64,000 nucleotides of DNA. Origin: Myxococcus guangdongensis (lineage in GTDB: Bacteria > Myxococcota > Myxococcia > Myxococcales > Myxococcaceae). A program made the translations under genes and the position numbers. Where the stretch lies: assembly GCF_024198255.1 (NCBI RefSeq), contig NZ_JAJVKW010000003.1, positions 682,001 through 746,000 on the forward strand, given 5' to 3'. The notes beneath the pieces were generated by a model. That model saw only the letters and a list, made by a program, of their open reading frames with translations, made no database searches and was not told where the DNA came from. Below are positions 16,876 to 24,847 of this stretch, in pieces (within the stretch, counting starts at the first letter, position 1; the number at the start of each line of letters is the position of its first letter).

Positions 16876-17931
16876 ATGGAGCCACTGCCCGACGTCCTCC
16901 GTCACTTCCATCCCGTGCTCCCTTCCCAGTCCCTTCGTCGAAAGCCCGTGCGCGTGGAAGTGGCCGGCCGCGCCTACGCGCTGTTCCGGGACGAGAAGGG
17001 GAGCCCCGCGGCACTCGCGGACACGTGTCCCCACCGCTTCGCGCCCCTGTCCAAGGGCAAGGTGCGACCGGACGGACGGCTCCAGTGCCCGTATCACGGC
17101 TGGCGCTTCGACGCGCAGGGCCGGGGCGCCAATCCCAGCCAACCCGACCTCAAGCACTGCGACGTGAAGAGCTTCCAGGTGGTGGAGCACCACGGCTACC
17201 TGTGGCTGGCGAACCGTGAAACACCGCGCTCCGCCCTCCCCGAGCTGCCCCTGAACGACGGCTACGTCTTCGGCGGCAGCTTCTCGGTGCCCTTCGAGGC
17301 GCCGCTGCATGTCTCGCTCGACAACTTCAGCGAGGACGAACACACGCCCTACGTGCACACCCGCCTGGGCTGGGACGACCCGCACGCGGGCGACGTCGAG
17401 TTCGACGCGAAGAACCACGACGACCACACCGAGGTCCACTACCGCGCCCCCCAGCGCCCCGCGCCGTTGATGAAGCTGCTCGGCGTGCGCAACGGTGACT
17501 TCTTCCACAACGACTGGCTGACGCGCTTCGACCCCGTGCACAGCGAGTACGTCGTGAGCTGGAGGTCGCCCAAGGGCGAGCAGCGGCCGTTCATCACCCG
17601 CGCCAACATCTTCTTCGTGCCGGAGACCGCGAAGCGCACGCGCCTGCACGTCTTCTCCTTCCTGCGCTGCGTGCAGCCGTGGCTCACCCCCTTCCTGCCG
17701 GTGGCGGCGAAGGTGGCGCGAGAGCTCACCCGCTGGGAGATTGTCGACGACGCGCGCTTCATCCCCACCGTCGCGGACACGCCCTACAGCCACCGGGGCA
17801 TGCGCCTGGACCGCTACGACAAGCCGCTCGTCCACCAGCGCCGGCTGATGGAGCGCATCTATTTCCGTCAGCCCCGCACCGTCACCGAGGACGAAGTGCC
17901 CGTGGTCGTGACGCGCGAGGCGGTAGGCTGA
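16876..17931 (+). CDS. Rieske non-heme iron oxygenase
   Basis: A 351-residue protein. The N-terminal Rieske [2Fe-2S] domain has CPH (about residue 51) and CPYHGW (about 72), the C-x-H..C-x2-H pattern. The catalytic domain carries DNFSEDEHTPYVH (about 148-160), where two His with a nearby acidic residue bind mononuclear iron. This is the arrangement of the VanA/pheophorbide-a oxygenase-like group, which hydroxylates or demethylates aromatic or other ring substrates using an external reductase. It is followed after 7 bp by the CorE-like sigma factor gene, so they probably share a transcript. The substrate is unknown. Confidence 0.88.
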   Translation: MEPLPDVLRHFHPVLPSQSLRRKPVRVEVAGRAYALFRDEKGSPAALADTCPHRFAPLSKGKVRPDGRLQCPYHGWRFDAQGRGANPSQPDLKHCDVKSFQVVEHHGYLWLANRETPRSALPELPLNDGYVFGGSFSVPFEAPLHVSLDNFSEDEHTPYVHTRLGWDDPHAGDVEFDAKNHDDHTEVHYRAPQRPAPLMKLLGVRNGDFFHNDWLTRFDPVHSEYVVSWRSPKGEQRPFITRANIFFVPETAKRTRLHVFSFLRCVQPWLTPFLPVAAKVARELTRWEIVDDARFIPTVADTPYSHRGMRLDRYDKPLVHQRRLMERIYFRQPRTVTEDEVPVVVTREAVG

Positions 17932-17938
17932 AGGGCGC

Positions 17939-18514
17939 ATGAGCCTGGATGCACACGTCCTCGAAACCCTCGTGGCCCAGCGAAGGCGCTTCCTCGCCTT
18001 CCTCGCCCCCCGCGTCGGCAGTCCCGAAGAGGCCGAGGAGGTCCTCCAGCTCGCCCTGGTGAAGGGCCTGGAGAAGGGCGAGGCCCTGCGCGACGAGGAA
18101 AACGCGGTGGCCTGGTTCTACCGCCTGCTGCGCAACGTGCTGGTGGACCGCCACCGCCGCGCCCAGCGCGAGTCCCAGGCCCTGGCCCTCGAGGAGGCCG
18201 AGGCGCCTCGCTCCACCGAGGATACCGCCGCGCTCGAGTCCAGCGTGTGCGCGTGCGTCGCGGGGCTCGCCGACACCCTCAAGCCCGAGTACGCGCAGGC
18301 CATCCTCCGCGTGGACCTGGAGGGCACGCCCGTCGCCGCCTTCGCGGGCGAGGAGGGGCTCACCGCCAACAACGCCGCCGTGCGACTGCACCGCGCCCGA
18401 CAGGCCCTGGGCCGCAGGCTCATCGAGCTGTGCGGGACGTGCTGCACCCACGGCTGCGTGGACTGCGTCTGCGAGCCAGGCCGCCCCCGCGTGGGCGACG
18501 CGCCCTCATCCTGA
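17939..18514 (+). CDS. CorE-like ECF sigma factor with Cys-rich C-terminal domain
   Basis: A 191-residue protein. Region 2 spans about 10-75 (EEAEEVLQLALVKGL, AVAWFYRLLRNVLVDRHRR) and region 4 about 112-163 (ANNAAVRLHRARQALGRRL). Between them is a CxC (C104, C106), and the tail holds C165, C168, C169, C173, C176 and C178 (ELCGTCCTHGCVDCVCEP). A CxC in the linker plus a Cys-rich C-terminus is the hallmark of the ECF44/CorE group. In Myxococcus xanthus such factors sense copper, or cadmium and zinc, directly without an anti-sigma factor. None is encoded next to this gene either. Targets are probably metal-handling genes. Which metal it senses cannot be read from sequence. Confidence 0.85.
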   Translation: MSLDAHVLETLVAQRRRFLAFLAPRVGSPEEAEEVLQLALVKGLEKGEALRDEENAVAWFYRLLRNVLVDRHRRAQRESQALALEEAEAPRSTEDTAALESSVCACVAGLADTLKPEYAQAILRVDLEGTPVAAFAGEEGLTANNAAVRLHRARQALGRRLIELCGTCCTHGCVDCVCEPGRPRVGDAPSS

Positions 18515-18596
18515 GGTGAAGTGGAACCGCGGTGCCGGCTCGGCGGACCAACGCGCGAGGGCTCGACGCGGAAAGAGATTCCCGAGGGCCGTCTTG

Positions 18597-18623
18597 CTTC
18601 GTGGAGTCATGTGCTCCACGAAG
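18597..18623. terminator. Hairpin between convergent genes
   Basis: A perfect 10-bp stem (18597-18606 with 18614-18623) and 7-nt loop sit between the sigma factor gene (ends 18514) and the convergent Cys-rich gene (ends 18651). It can serve both strands. Confidence 0.6.
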
Positions 18624-18650
18624 GCTCGACGGATTCCCGCTGGACGGGCG

Positions 18651-18863
18651 TCAGTGCGCCGGTTGAGCGGGTTCCTGTTGCGGCTGCGAGCCAACCCCGG
18701 CCCGGGCCTCGTACGCGTTGCAACCACTCGCGCCGGAGACCTTCAGGTCGAACTTCCGCAGACTCGCCTGCATGCAGCGCTGCGTCTCGTTGTCACTGGG
18801 GTTGGGTTTGTCGCTGGCGAAGTAGCGACAACCCTTGCAGTTGCCCCACGTTCCTTCCGCCAT
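18651..18863 (-). CDS. Small Cys-rich protein, possibly metal-binding
   Basis: A 70-residue protein with a near-perfect ribosome-binding site (GAGGAGGT, 5 bp before the ATG at 18863). It has no signal peptide. Four Cys form NCKGCRYF, ETQRCMQ and ASGCNAY, a spacing that could bind a metal ion or an iron-sulfur cluster. The last 15 residues are Gln/Pro/Ala-rich and probably disordered. No family is recognised. It faces the CorE-like sigma factor gene, which fits a metal-related role, but that is inference from position. Confidence 0.7.
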   Translation of the reverse strand: MAEGTWGNCKGCRYFASDKPNPSDNETQRCMQASLRKFDLKVSGASGCNAYEARAGVGSQPQQEPAQPAH

Positions 18864-18915
18864 GTTGACCTCCTCGGTGAAAAGGGTGCTTCGACTTCTC
18901 TCCGAGGTTGGGGCC

Positions 18916-18947
18916 GGTGGTGGGCTCTCACAAGAGCCCCGCCCACC
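18916..18947 (-). terminator. Possible terminator of the tolC-like gene
   Basis: An inner 7-bp perfect stem (18922-18928 with 18933-18939, 4-nt loop) is extended by an outer 5-bp GGTGG/CCACC stem. It lies 66 bp past the TolC stop codon on that strand. No clear T-run. Confidence 0.45.
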
Positions 18948-19013
18948 TTCCCCAGGAAGCGCTCGCCCCGGTGCCTGGCGTCGAGCGTCCAGGTCACCGA
19001 GGCGTGAGCACGC

Positions 19014-20435
19014 CTACTGCTGCTCGGGCGCCGGCTGCTGCGTCTGGACCGGAGCGTCGGGCGCGGTGTGCTGCTGCAGCTGGGTGGCGTCGCCGGGCAG
19101 CGGCTGCACCACGGGCGGCGCGGCGCTCTCGTCCTTCAGGTCCGAGTCGAGGCCACGCGCCTCGAACGCACCCACCGAGCGCAAGAGCTTCAGCGCCGCG
19201 ACGGACGCCTGCAGCCGCTCGGCCACCAGGCCAATCTCCGCCTGCGTCAGCGCCGTGTTCGCGTCGGCGACTTCCAGGTACGTGGCGACGCCCGCCTTGA
19301 AGGAGACGTCCGTCAGGCGCTGCCCCTCACGCGCCAGCTCCACCGTCTGCTCCGCCTTGAGGCGGTTGGCCAGCGCGCTCTCCAGATCCAGCTGCGCCGT
19401 CTTCACTTCCTGACGCGCCGTCAGCTCCGCCTTGCGCTGCGTGGCCAGCGACTCGGCGATCTTCGCGGACGCCTCGGAGAGGTTCGCCTCGCGAAGCCCG
19501 CCGTCCCACAGCGTCCAGTTGGCGCCGAAGGTGATGAGCCAGACGTCCGCGCGACCCTGGAAGCCCGCCGCGTTCGCCACGCGGAACTGCCCCGTCACAC
19601 CCAGCGTGGGCAGGTAGCTGAACCACACGCCGCGCTTGTTGATGCGCGCCAGCTCCGTCGTCTCACGCGCCGCGGCCACATCCGCGCGCTGCTCGAGCGA
19701 CTTCTGCACCAGCACCTCCGCCTCCGTCTTCACCGGCACCTGCGGCTCGGGAGGAGGCGCCACCTCGAAGTCCGGGCTGTCCACCGCCAAGAGCGTCGCC
19801 AGCACCAGCTTCGCGGACGCCAGCGCGTTCTTCGCGCGGATGAGGTCCTGCTCGGCGCGCGACAGGTCCTGCTCGGCGCGCAGGAGCGCCACGCGCGTCA
19901 CCGTGCCGGCGTCGAAGCGGACCTTGGTGTCCTTGGCGCGGGCGCCGTTGAGCTCCACCAGCCGCTCCTGCACCGTCACCGCCTGGGCCTGCGCCGCGGC
20001 GCCGTAGTACGCCTGCGCCACGCCGAAGAGGATTTCGCGCCGGGCCTGCTCCACGTTGAGCTCCGCGACGCGCTCGCTCTTGTACGCGGCCTGGATGCCC
20101 GCCCACAGCTGCGGGGCGATGATGGCCTGACGCAGCTCCGCCTGGAACTGGCGCTGCACCAGCGGCTGGATGACCACCGGCTCGGGGCCCAGCGGGCCGG
20201 GAGGGATGATGGCCGCGTTGGAGTTGCGCACGATGGCCGCGCCCACGGTGACGGTGGGCAGGTAGCCCGCCCACGCCTTGCGCGACGCCGTGTCCGCCTG
20301 CCGCAGCCGGGCCTGGGCCGCCTTCAGGTCCAGGTTCTCCTTGCGCGCCTGGTTGAGCGCGTCCTCCAGTGTCAGCACGGGGGGCGGTGCCGCGGCCAGG
20401 GTGGCCGCCAGGGTCAACGCCAGAAGTGAGCTCAT
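19014..20435 (-). CDS. TolC-family outer-membrane efflux protein
   Basis: A 473-residue protein, the normal length for this family. A short signal peptide (SSLLALTLAATLAAAPP) is followed by two OEP repeats. The first opens LTLEDALNQARKENLDLKAAQARLRQA and the second ADVAAARETTELARINKRGVWFSYLPTLG. Long Ala/Leu/Glu-rich helices form the periplasmic tunnel, and a Gln/Pro-rich tail follows. It should form a trimeric channel for an RND or ABC pump; no pump genes are adjacent. It is divergent from a MarR gene with a palindrome in between, so drug-responsive control is likely. Confidence 0.92.
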   Translation of the reverse strand: MSSLLALTLAATLAAAPPPVLTLEDALNQARKENLDLKAAQARLRQADTASRKAWAGYLPTVTVGAAIVRNSNAAIIPPGPLGPEPVVIQPLVQRQFQAELRQAIIAPQLWAGIQAAYKSERVAELNVEQARREILFGVAQAYYGAAAQAQAVTVQERLVELNGARAKDTKVRFDAGTVTRVALLRAEQDLSRAEQDLIRAKNALASAKLVLATLLAVDSPDFEVAPPPEPQVPVKTEAEVLVQKSLEQRADVAAARETTELARINKRGVWFSYLPTLGVTGQFRVANAAGFQGRADVWLITFGANWTLWDGGLREANLSEASAKIAESLATQRKAELTARQEVKTAQLDLESALANRLKAEQTVELAREGQRLTDVSFKAGVATYLEVADANTALTQAEIGLVAERLQASVAALKLLRSVGAFEARGLDSDLKDESAAPPVVQPLPGDATQLQQHTAPDAPVQTQQPAPEQQ

Positions 20436-20752
20436 AACCGCCTCTGCCTCCTCGTGGAGCCCCGCGCCAGCGCGGAGTGCCCCATTTGCGTCCTCGAAGG
20501 ACTTGCTACGGGTTGTGTCTTGGGTGCGCGCGCCCGGACGCCTTGCCCGGATGCGTCATGCTCTGTGGGAATTCAGCGCGAAGTGCCGAACCGGCTCTTA
20601 TGAAGTTCGTCCGCCGCCGCATCGCTTCTTCCGCCGTCCTGTTCCGCGTCCGGCCCCACATAGGCCATGTCGTTCTATTTTGGAAGCTCCGGAATGTAGT
20701 AACCCTCAATAGTTGATGAAATCAATTGTTTAGGTGGGCGGGGTGAATTACC
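20436..20752. promoter_or_regulatory. Divergent tolC/marR control region with candidate MarR operator
   Basis: This 317-bp gap carries no gene. Near its MarR end it is AT-rich, and it contains the perfect palindrome TTGAT-GAA-ATCAA at 20713-20725, with partial symmetry further out (A/T pairs outside). AT-rich palindromes of this kind just upstream of a marR gene are typical MarR operators. It is 28 bp before the MarR start. The operator role is inferred. Confidence 0.5.
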
Positions 20753-21244
20753 ATGAGAGGTATGAGCGGAAGCAGCGAGAGTCTGGAGCGACGCGGCAGG
20801 TCACCGGACGCCGGGCAGCAAGCCTCTGAGGACACGGGGCTGCCCAGGCAGGCGTGGACGCTGCTGTTCGAGCTGATGCACGCGCACATGCGCAACTTCC
20901 CCGCGCTGGCCGCGGAGTTCGAGCTGTCCCCGGTGCAGGCGCACGTGGTGCGTCAGCTCGGCGAGGGGCCGCTGGCGATGAGCACGCTGGCCAACTACCT
21001 GTCCTGTGACGCGTCCAACGTGACGGGCCTGGTGGACCGCATGGAGGCGCGAGGCCTCGTCGAGCGCCGCAGCAGCGAGCAGGACCGGCGCGTGAAGATG
21101 CTGGTGCTGACGGAGGCGGGCGTGGCCCTGCGCGAGCGGTTGCTCGAGCGGATGGCGGAGCCGCCCGAGCCCATCGCCGCGCTGTCGGACGAGGATCTGC
21201 GCGCGCTGCGCGACATCATGCGCCGGGCGCTGCGCTCGCAGTGA
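20753..21244 (+). CDS. MarR-family transcriptional regulator
   Basis: A 163-residue protein. The winged helix spans about 55-120: ELSPVQAHVVRQLGEGPLAM, LANYLSCDASNVTGLVDRME (recognition helix) and the wing ERRSSEQDRRVKMLVLTEAG. The first and last helices form the dimer domain. The ATG at 20753 follows GGGGTGA by 6 bp. MarR proteins usually repress efflux genes and let go when they bind small aromatics. The divergent TolC gene is the obvious target, together with itself. Confidence 0.92.
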   Translation: MRGMSGSSESLERRGRSPDAGQQASEDTGLPRQAWTLLFELMHAHMRNFPALAAEFELSPVQAHVVRQLGEGPLAMSTLANYLSCDASNVTGLVDRMEARGLVERRSSEQDRRVKMLVLTEAGVALRERLLERMAEPPEPIAALSDEDLRALRDIMRRALRSQ

Positions 21245-21250
21245 CGTGGG

Positions 21251-21272
21251 GGGCCCCGGAGGGACGGGGCCC
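21251..21272. terminator. Bidirectional hairpin between marR and tonB
   Basis: A perfect 8-bp GC-only stem (21251-21258 with 21265-21272), 6-nt loop, between the convergent stop codons at 21244 and 21283. Confidence 0.65.
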
Positions 21273-21282
21273 GCGCGCCGCT

Positions 21283-22080
21283 TCAGTCCAACAGGAACGT
21301 GTACGAGTACTTCATCTCCGTGGACACCGCCTCGCCGCCCTTGATGGCGGGCTTGAAGCGGAAGCGCTTGATGGCGTCGCGCGCCGCCTCGTTGAGGCCG
21401 TAGCCCGGGCCGGAGATGACCTTGGCGGAGACGACGCGGCCCTCGTTGTCGATGGTGATGGACAGCGTCACCGTGCCCTCGATGCCCGCGCGGCGCGCCT
21501 CCTCCGGGTAGGGGACCTTCACCTCGGAGGCCACGGTGGGCTCGGAGTCCACCTGGTAGATGGGCGTGTACTTGGGCGCCGAGTACCCCTTCACGTCCTT
21601 GGGGTCCTTCGCGGTGCTGTCCACCTTGCCGTAGGACGTGTTGCCCACGGGCGCGGCGAACGAGCCCGCGCTGGTGGTGGACGACATCGTCATGCCCACC
21701 ACCAGCGGCGGCGGCTTGGCCTGGGGCGTGGGCGGCGGCGGCTCGTTGGGGGGCGGCGGTGCCTGCTCGGGCGGAGGCGGCTGGGGCTTCGTCTCCGCGA
21801 CCTTGATGGGCGGCGGCTTCACCGGCTTGGGCTTGGGAGGAGGCGGCTTGGGCTCCTCCTTCTTCTCCTCGGGAGGCGGCGGCGGAGGCGGCTTCCGCAC
21901 CTCCACCATGACCAGCTCCACGGGGCGCTGCACCACGGGGCGGGGACGGTCCGCCATGTGGCTCAGGTACCAGAAGCCCACGCCGTGCAGCACCAGCGAC
22001 ACGAGCAGGAAGGCGCCCACGAACACGAGCGAGCGCTCGCGGCGGGGGAAGGAGTTGTCTTGGAGGACCGCCTGGCTCAT
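21283..22080 (-). CDS. tonB: TonB energy transducer
   Basis: A 265-residue protein with the three TonB parts. These are one N-terminal membrane helix (about 18-40, LVFVGAFLLVSLVLHGVGFWYL), a Pro/Lys/Glu-rich spacer with long Pro runs (60-125) that spans the periplasm, and a C-terminal TonB domain (about 185-265: YPEEARRAGIEGTVTLSITI, RFRFKPAIKGG). The last gene of an exbB-exbD-tonB operon on this strand, it starts 16 bp after the exbD stop. It passes proton-motive force to outer-membrane receptors such as the Oar-like protein at 1.3 kb, though the pairing is not proven. Confidence 0.93.
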   Translation of the reverse strand: MSQAVLQDNSFPRRERSLVFVGAFLLVSLVLHGVGFWYLSHMADRPRPVVQRPVELVMVEVRKPPPPPPPEEKKEEPKPPPPKPKPVKPPPIKVAETKPQPPPPEQAPPPPNEPPPPTPQAKPPPLVVGMTMSSTTSAGSFAAPVGNTSYGKVDSTAKDPKDVKGYSAPKYTPIYQVDSEPTVASEVKVPYPEEARRAGIEGTVTLSITIDNEGRVVSAKVISGPGYGLNEAARDAIKRFRFKPAIKGGEAVSTEMKYSYTFLLD

Positions 22081-22096
22081 GTGCTGTGTCGTGCCG

Positions 22097-22531
22097 TCAG
22101 GGAGTGGCGGGCGCGGCCGCGGGGGCCACGTCCTTCTCGATGTTGAGGGCGAACTTCGCGATGCCCTGGCCCTTCACCGTGTCGATGAGGCGCATCACCT
22201 GTCCGTAGGCGATGGTCTGGTCGGCGCTGATGATGGCGCGCGTGTCCTTGTCCTTGGCCACGGCCTCCGCGACCTTGGTGGTCAGCTCCGGCTCCGTGAC
22301 GGCCGCGCCGTCGAAGTAGAGCTTGCCCTCCTTGTCGAGCACGACGTTGACCAGGCCCTGCACCGTCTCGCCGCCGTTGGCCGCGCGGGGCAGGTCCACC
22401 TCCACCGTCTCGCGGACGATGAAGTTCGCCGTCACCATGAAGATGATGAGCAGCACCAGCACCACGTCCACCAACGGCGTGACGTTGATGCCCGTGATTT
22501 CCTCTTCGTTCTCCTGCGCGCCGCCCGCCAT
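22097..22531 (-). CDS. exbD: ExbD/TolR-family biopolymer transporter
   Basis: A 144-residue protein. A short cytoplasmic start (AGGAQENEEEITGINVTPLVD) leads into one membrane helix (VVLVLLIIFMVTANFI). The conserved Asp in TPLVDVV carries protons in this family. The periplasmic domain (about 45-135) ends in an Ala/Pro tail. The gene starts 3 bp after the exbB stop, so it is tightly coupled. It forms the stator with ExbB. Confidence 0.93.
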   Translation of the reverse strand: MAGGAQENEEEITGINVTPLVDVVLVLLIIFMVTANFIVRETVEVDLPRAANGGETVQGLVNVVLDKEGKLYFDGAAVTEPELTTKVAEAVAKDKDTRAIISADQTIAYGQVMRLIDTVKGQGIAKFALNIEKDVAPAAAPATP

Positions 22532-22534
22532 GGC

Positions 22535-23248
22535 CTAGCGGACCTCCGCGGCGCGGGCGGCCGTGTCCGGCGTGCGACCCGAGGCGCGCATGCTGCCGAC
22601 GAGCGCGTGGCCCAGGGCGTTGGTGCGGCTGGTCACCGTCTTGAGCTGACGGTTGAAGATGTTGAACGCGACGACGGCGGGAATCGCGACGGCCAGGCCC
22701 ACCGCCGTGGCGACGAGCGCCTCGGAGATGCCGGCCATGACGGTCTGCTGGATGGCCGCGCCCTTCACGTTGCTGGCGCCCAAATCGTTGAACGCCTTGA
22801 TGATGCCGAGCACGGTGCCGAACAGACCGATGAACGGCGCGTTGTTGCCCAGCGTGCCCAGAAAGGACAGGAAGCGCTCGTACTGGGGACGCTCGCGCGC
22901 CATGGTGGACGCAATCACCTGCTCCACGGTGTCGGCGCCCTGCGCGCTGGAGGCGAGCGCCTCGCGGATGACGGCGGCCTCCATGCCCGTCTTGCCCTCG
23001 ATGGCCTTGCGCCCCGCCTCGAAGTCGCCCTTCGCGAGCCGCACCGCGAGCGCCTCCGAGTCCGGCAGCCGGTGGCGGGTGAAGTACACCGCGCGCTCCA
23101 GCATGATGGCGATGGAGAGCACCGAGAGGACGACGAGAATCCAGAGGACCCACTCGGCGGACGTGAGCGTGACGCCGAGCAGCTTGCTGCTGAGCCAGCC
23201 GAGCTCGGAGTGCCCTGACTGGGCCAGGAGGATGGGGGGGAGCGTCAT
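22535..23248 (-). CDS. exbB: ExbB/MotA/TolQ proton channel protein
   Basis: A 237-residue protein starting at the ATG at 23248. Upstream in-frame sequence lacks coding character. Three membrane helices: WVLWILVVLSVLSIAIMLERAVYF (about 34-57), FIGLFGTVLGIIKAF (about 143-157) and ISEALVATAVGLAVAIPAVVAF (about 180-201). The conserved GLFGTVLGI and ATAVGLAVAIPA motifs line the ion path. First gene of the exbB-exbD-tonB operon. Confidence 0.93.
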   Translation of the reverse strand: MTLPPILLAQSGHSELGWLSSKLLGVTLTSAEWVLWILVVLSVLSIAIMLERAVYFTRHRLPDSEALAVRLAKGDFEAGRKAIEGKTGMEAAVIREALASSAQGADTVEQVIASTMARERPQYERFLSFLGTLGNNAPFIGLFGTVLGIIKAFNDLGASNVKGAAIQQTVMAGISEALVATAVGLAVAIPAVVAFNIFNRQLKTVTSRTNALGHALVGSMRASGRTPDTAARAAEVR

Positions 23249-23421
23249 GCGCCCATCTGTTTCTCCGTCCGCCCTGAAAGTCAAATGGATCAGCCGGTTT
23301 GTCCGCTTCCCGGGCCCGCGGGCCGCGACTGGAAACACATTTGTTGCCCGGCCGTCCGCCCCTTTTCAGGCCCGGGTTCCCACGCGGACTCGGAGTGTTG
23401 GTCCGCGTGGGTCCGGCACCT

Positions 23422-24699
23422 TCATGGGGGCGTCATCTTGAGCAGGCGGCCGTTCGGGTCGTCGGTGAGCAGGTACAGCGCGCCCTCGGGTCCCTGCACC
23501 ACCTCGCGCACCCGTGCGTTGTTAACGGGCTTGAGCCGCTCCTCGCCCACCACCCGGTCATTCTGCAGGACCAGCCGTATCAGCGCGTGCCCCGACAGCG
23601 CCCCGATGAAGATGTTGCCCCGCCACTCCGGGAACAGGTTCCCCGAGTAGATGGTCATCCCGGACGGAGATATCACTGGGTTCCAGAAGTAAACGGGTTG
23701 CTCCATGCCCGGACCCTGGCCGGACTGGTGGATGGGGGCGCCGGAGTACTCGGTGCCGTAGCCGATGGTGGGCCAGCCGTAGTCCTTGCCGCGCTCCACC
23801 AGGTTGAGCTCGTCGCCGCCCAACGGGCCCATCTCCGCCTCCCAGAGCCGGCCCCGTGCGTCGAGCGCGGCGGCCAGCACGTTGCGGTGGCCCAGCGAGA
23901 AGATTTCGGAGCGGGCGCCGACCTGGTCGTAGAAGGGGTTGTTCGAGGGCACGGTGCCGTCGGGGAAGATGCGGACAATCTTGCCGAAGTGGCTGTTGAG
24001 CTGTCGGGCCTGGACGCGGCCGGGGAGGATGGAGCGCTCGCCCAGCGTGACGAACAGGGTGCCGTCCGGGTGGAAGACGATGCGCCCGCCCGCGTGCAGC
24101 GTCGAGTCCAGCGTGGGCTTCATGCGGAAGATGACCTGCAGGCCCTCGATGCGCGGCTGGGCGCCGTCCACCAGCCGCCCGCGCGCCACGGCCAGCCCGT
24201 TGCCGTCGGTGTCGCGGCCGTTGCCCGCCTCGCGCGGCTCGTAATAGCTCCAGTAGATGTAGCGGCTCTGGGCGTAGTCGGGGCCTACCTCCACGTCCAT
24301 CAACCCGCCCTGGCCCCGGCCGTCCACGGGCGGCAGTCCGTCCACGGGCGCCGACTTCGCGCCCTGCTGGGTGACGATGAAGAGCTTCCCGGTGGGCTTC
24401 TCCGTCACCAGCATCCGTCCGTCCGGGAGGAAGGCGATGGCCCAGGGGTAGTTGAAGCCAGTTGCAACGGTGGTGACTTTGTAACGCGTCTGCGAAACGA
24501 CGACGGGGCCGTTCGTCTGTCCGGGGAAGGCGGGAGGGAAGGGGGACGCCAGGGCCGCGGCGCCCGGTGGGCTGGGAGGTGGCGGGGCGGGAGTGGCCTT
24601 CACGGGTGGCGGTGGGGCGGCGCTCTGGGCGTGGGCGGTTCCCGTGAGGGACAGGAAGAGGGCGCAGGCGAGACTCGACAAAGACAGACACAAGCGCAT
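23422..24699 (-). CDS. PQQ-type glucose/sorbosone dehydrogenase family protein
   Basis: A 425-residue exported protein. The ATG at 24699 has GAGGAG upstream and gives the signal LSLSSLACALFLSLTGTAHAQ, whereas longer in-frame extensions give none. A Pro-rich linker (30-60) is followed by a six-bladed propeller with GFNYPWAIAFLPDGRMLVTEK, GGLMDVEVGPDY, SLGHRNVLAAALDARGRLWEAEMGPLGGDELN and GYGTEYSGAPIH. This matches the soluble aldose sugar dehydrogenase group, which oxidises free sugars with PQQ in the periplasm. It stands alone between divergent genes. Confidence 0.9.
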   Translation of the reverse strand: MRLCLSLSSLACALFLSLTGTAHAQSAAPPPPVKATPAPPPPSPPGAAALASPFPPAFPGQTNGPVVVSQTRYKVTTVATGFNYPWAIAFLPDGRMLVTEKPTGKLFIVTQQGAKSAPVDGLPPVDGRGQGGLMDVEVGPDYAQSRYIYWSYYEPREAGNGRDTDGNGLAVARGRLVDGAQPRIEGLQVIFRMKPTLDSTLHAGGRIVFHPDGTLFVTLGERSILPGRVQARQLNSHFGKIVRIFPDGTVPSNNPFYDQVGARSEIFSLGHRNVLAAALDARGRLWEAEMGPLGGDELNLVERGKDYGWPTIGYGTEYSGAPIHQSGQGPGMEQPVYFWNPVISPSGMTIYSGNLFPEWRGNIFIGALSGHALIRLVLQNDRVVGEERLKPVNNARVREVVQGPEGALYLLTDDPNGRLLKMTPP

Positions 24700-24847
24700 G
24701 GGGCTCCTCGGGCGGTGGTTGGAGGTCGAAGGGCAGCTAACCATCGCGTGGACGGGCTGGGTTCCGAGGCGCCAGGGGCTGTGGCCGGTTGGACAGGTGA
24801 AGGGTTCGGCGTCAGTCCTTGCGGGGCCGCGCACGTCCCTTCGGGGC

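Noticed and set aside
21638-23218. A 526-codon plus-strand frame
   Set aside because: Antisense to the tonB-exbD-exbB genes; Gly/Arg/His-rich shadow.
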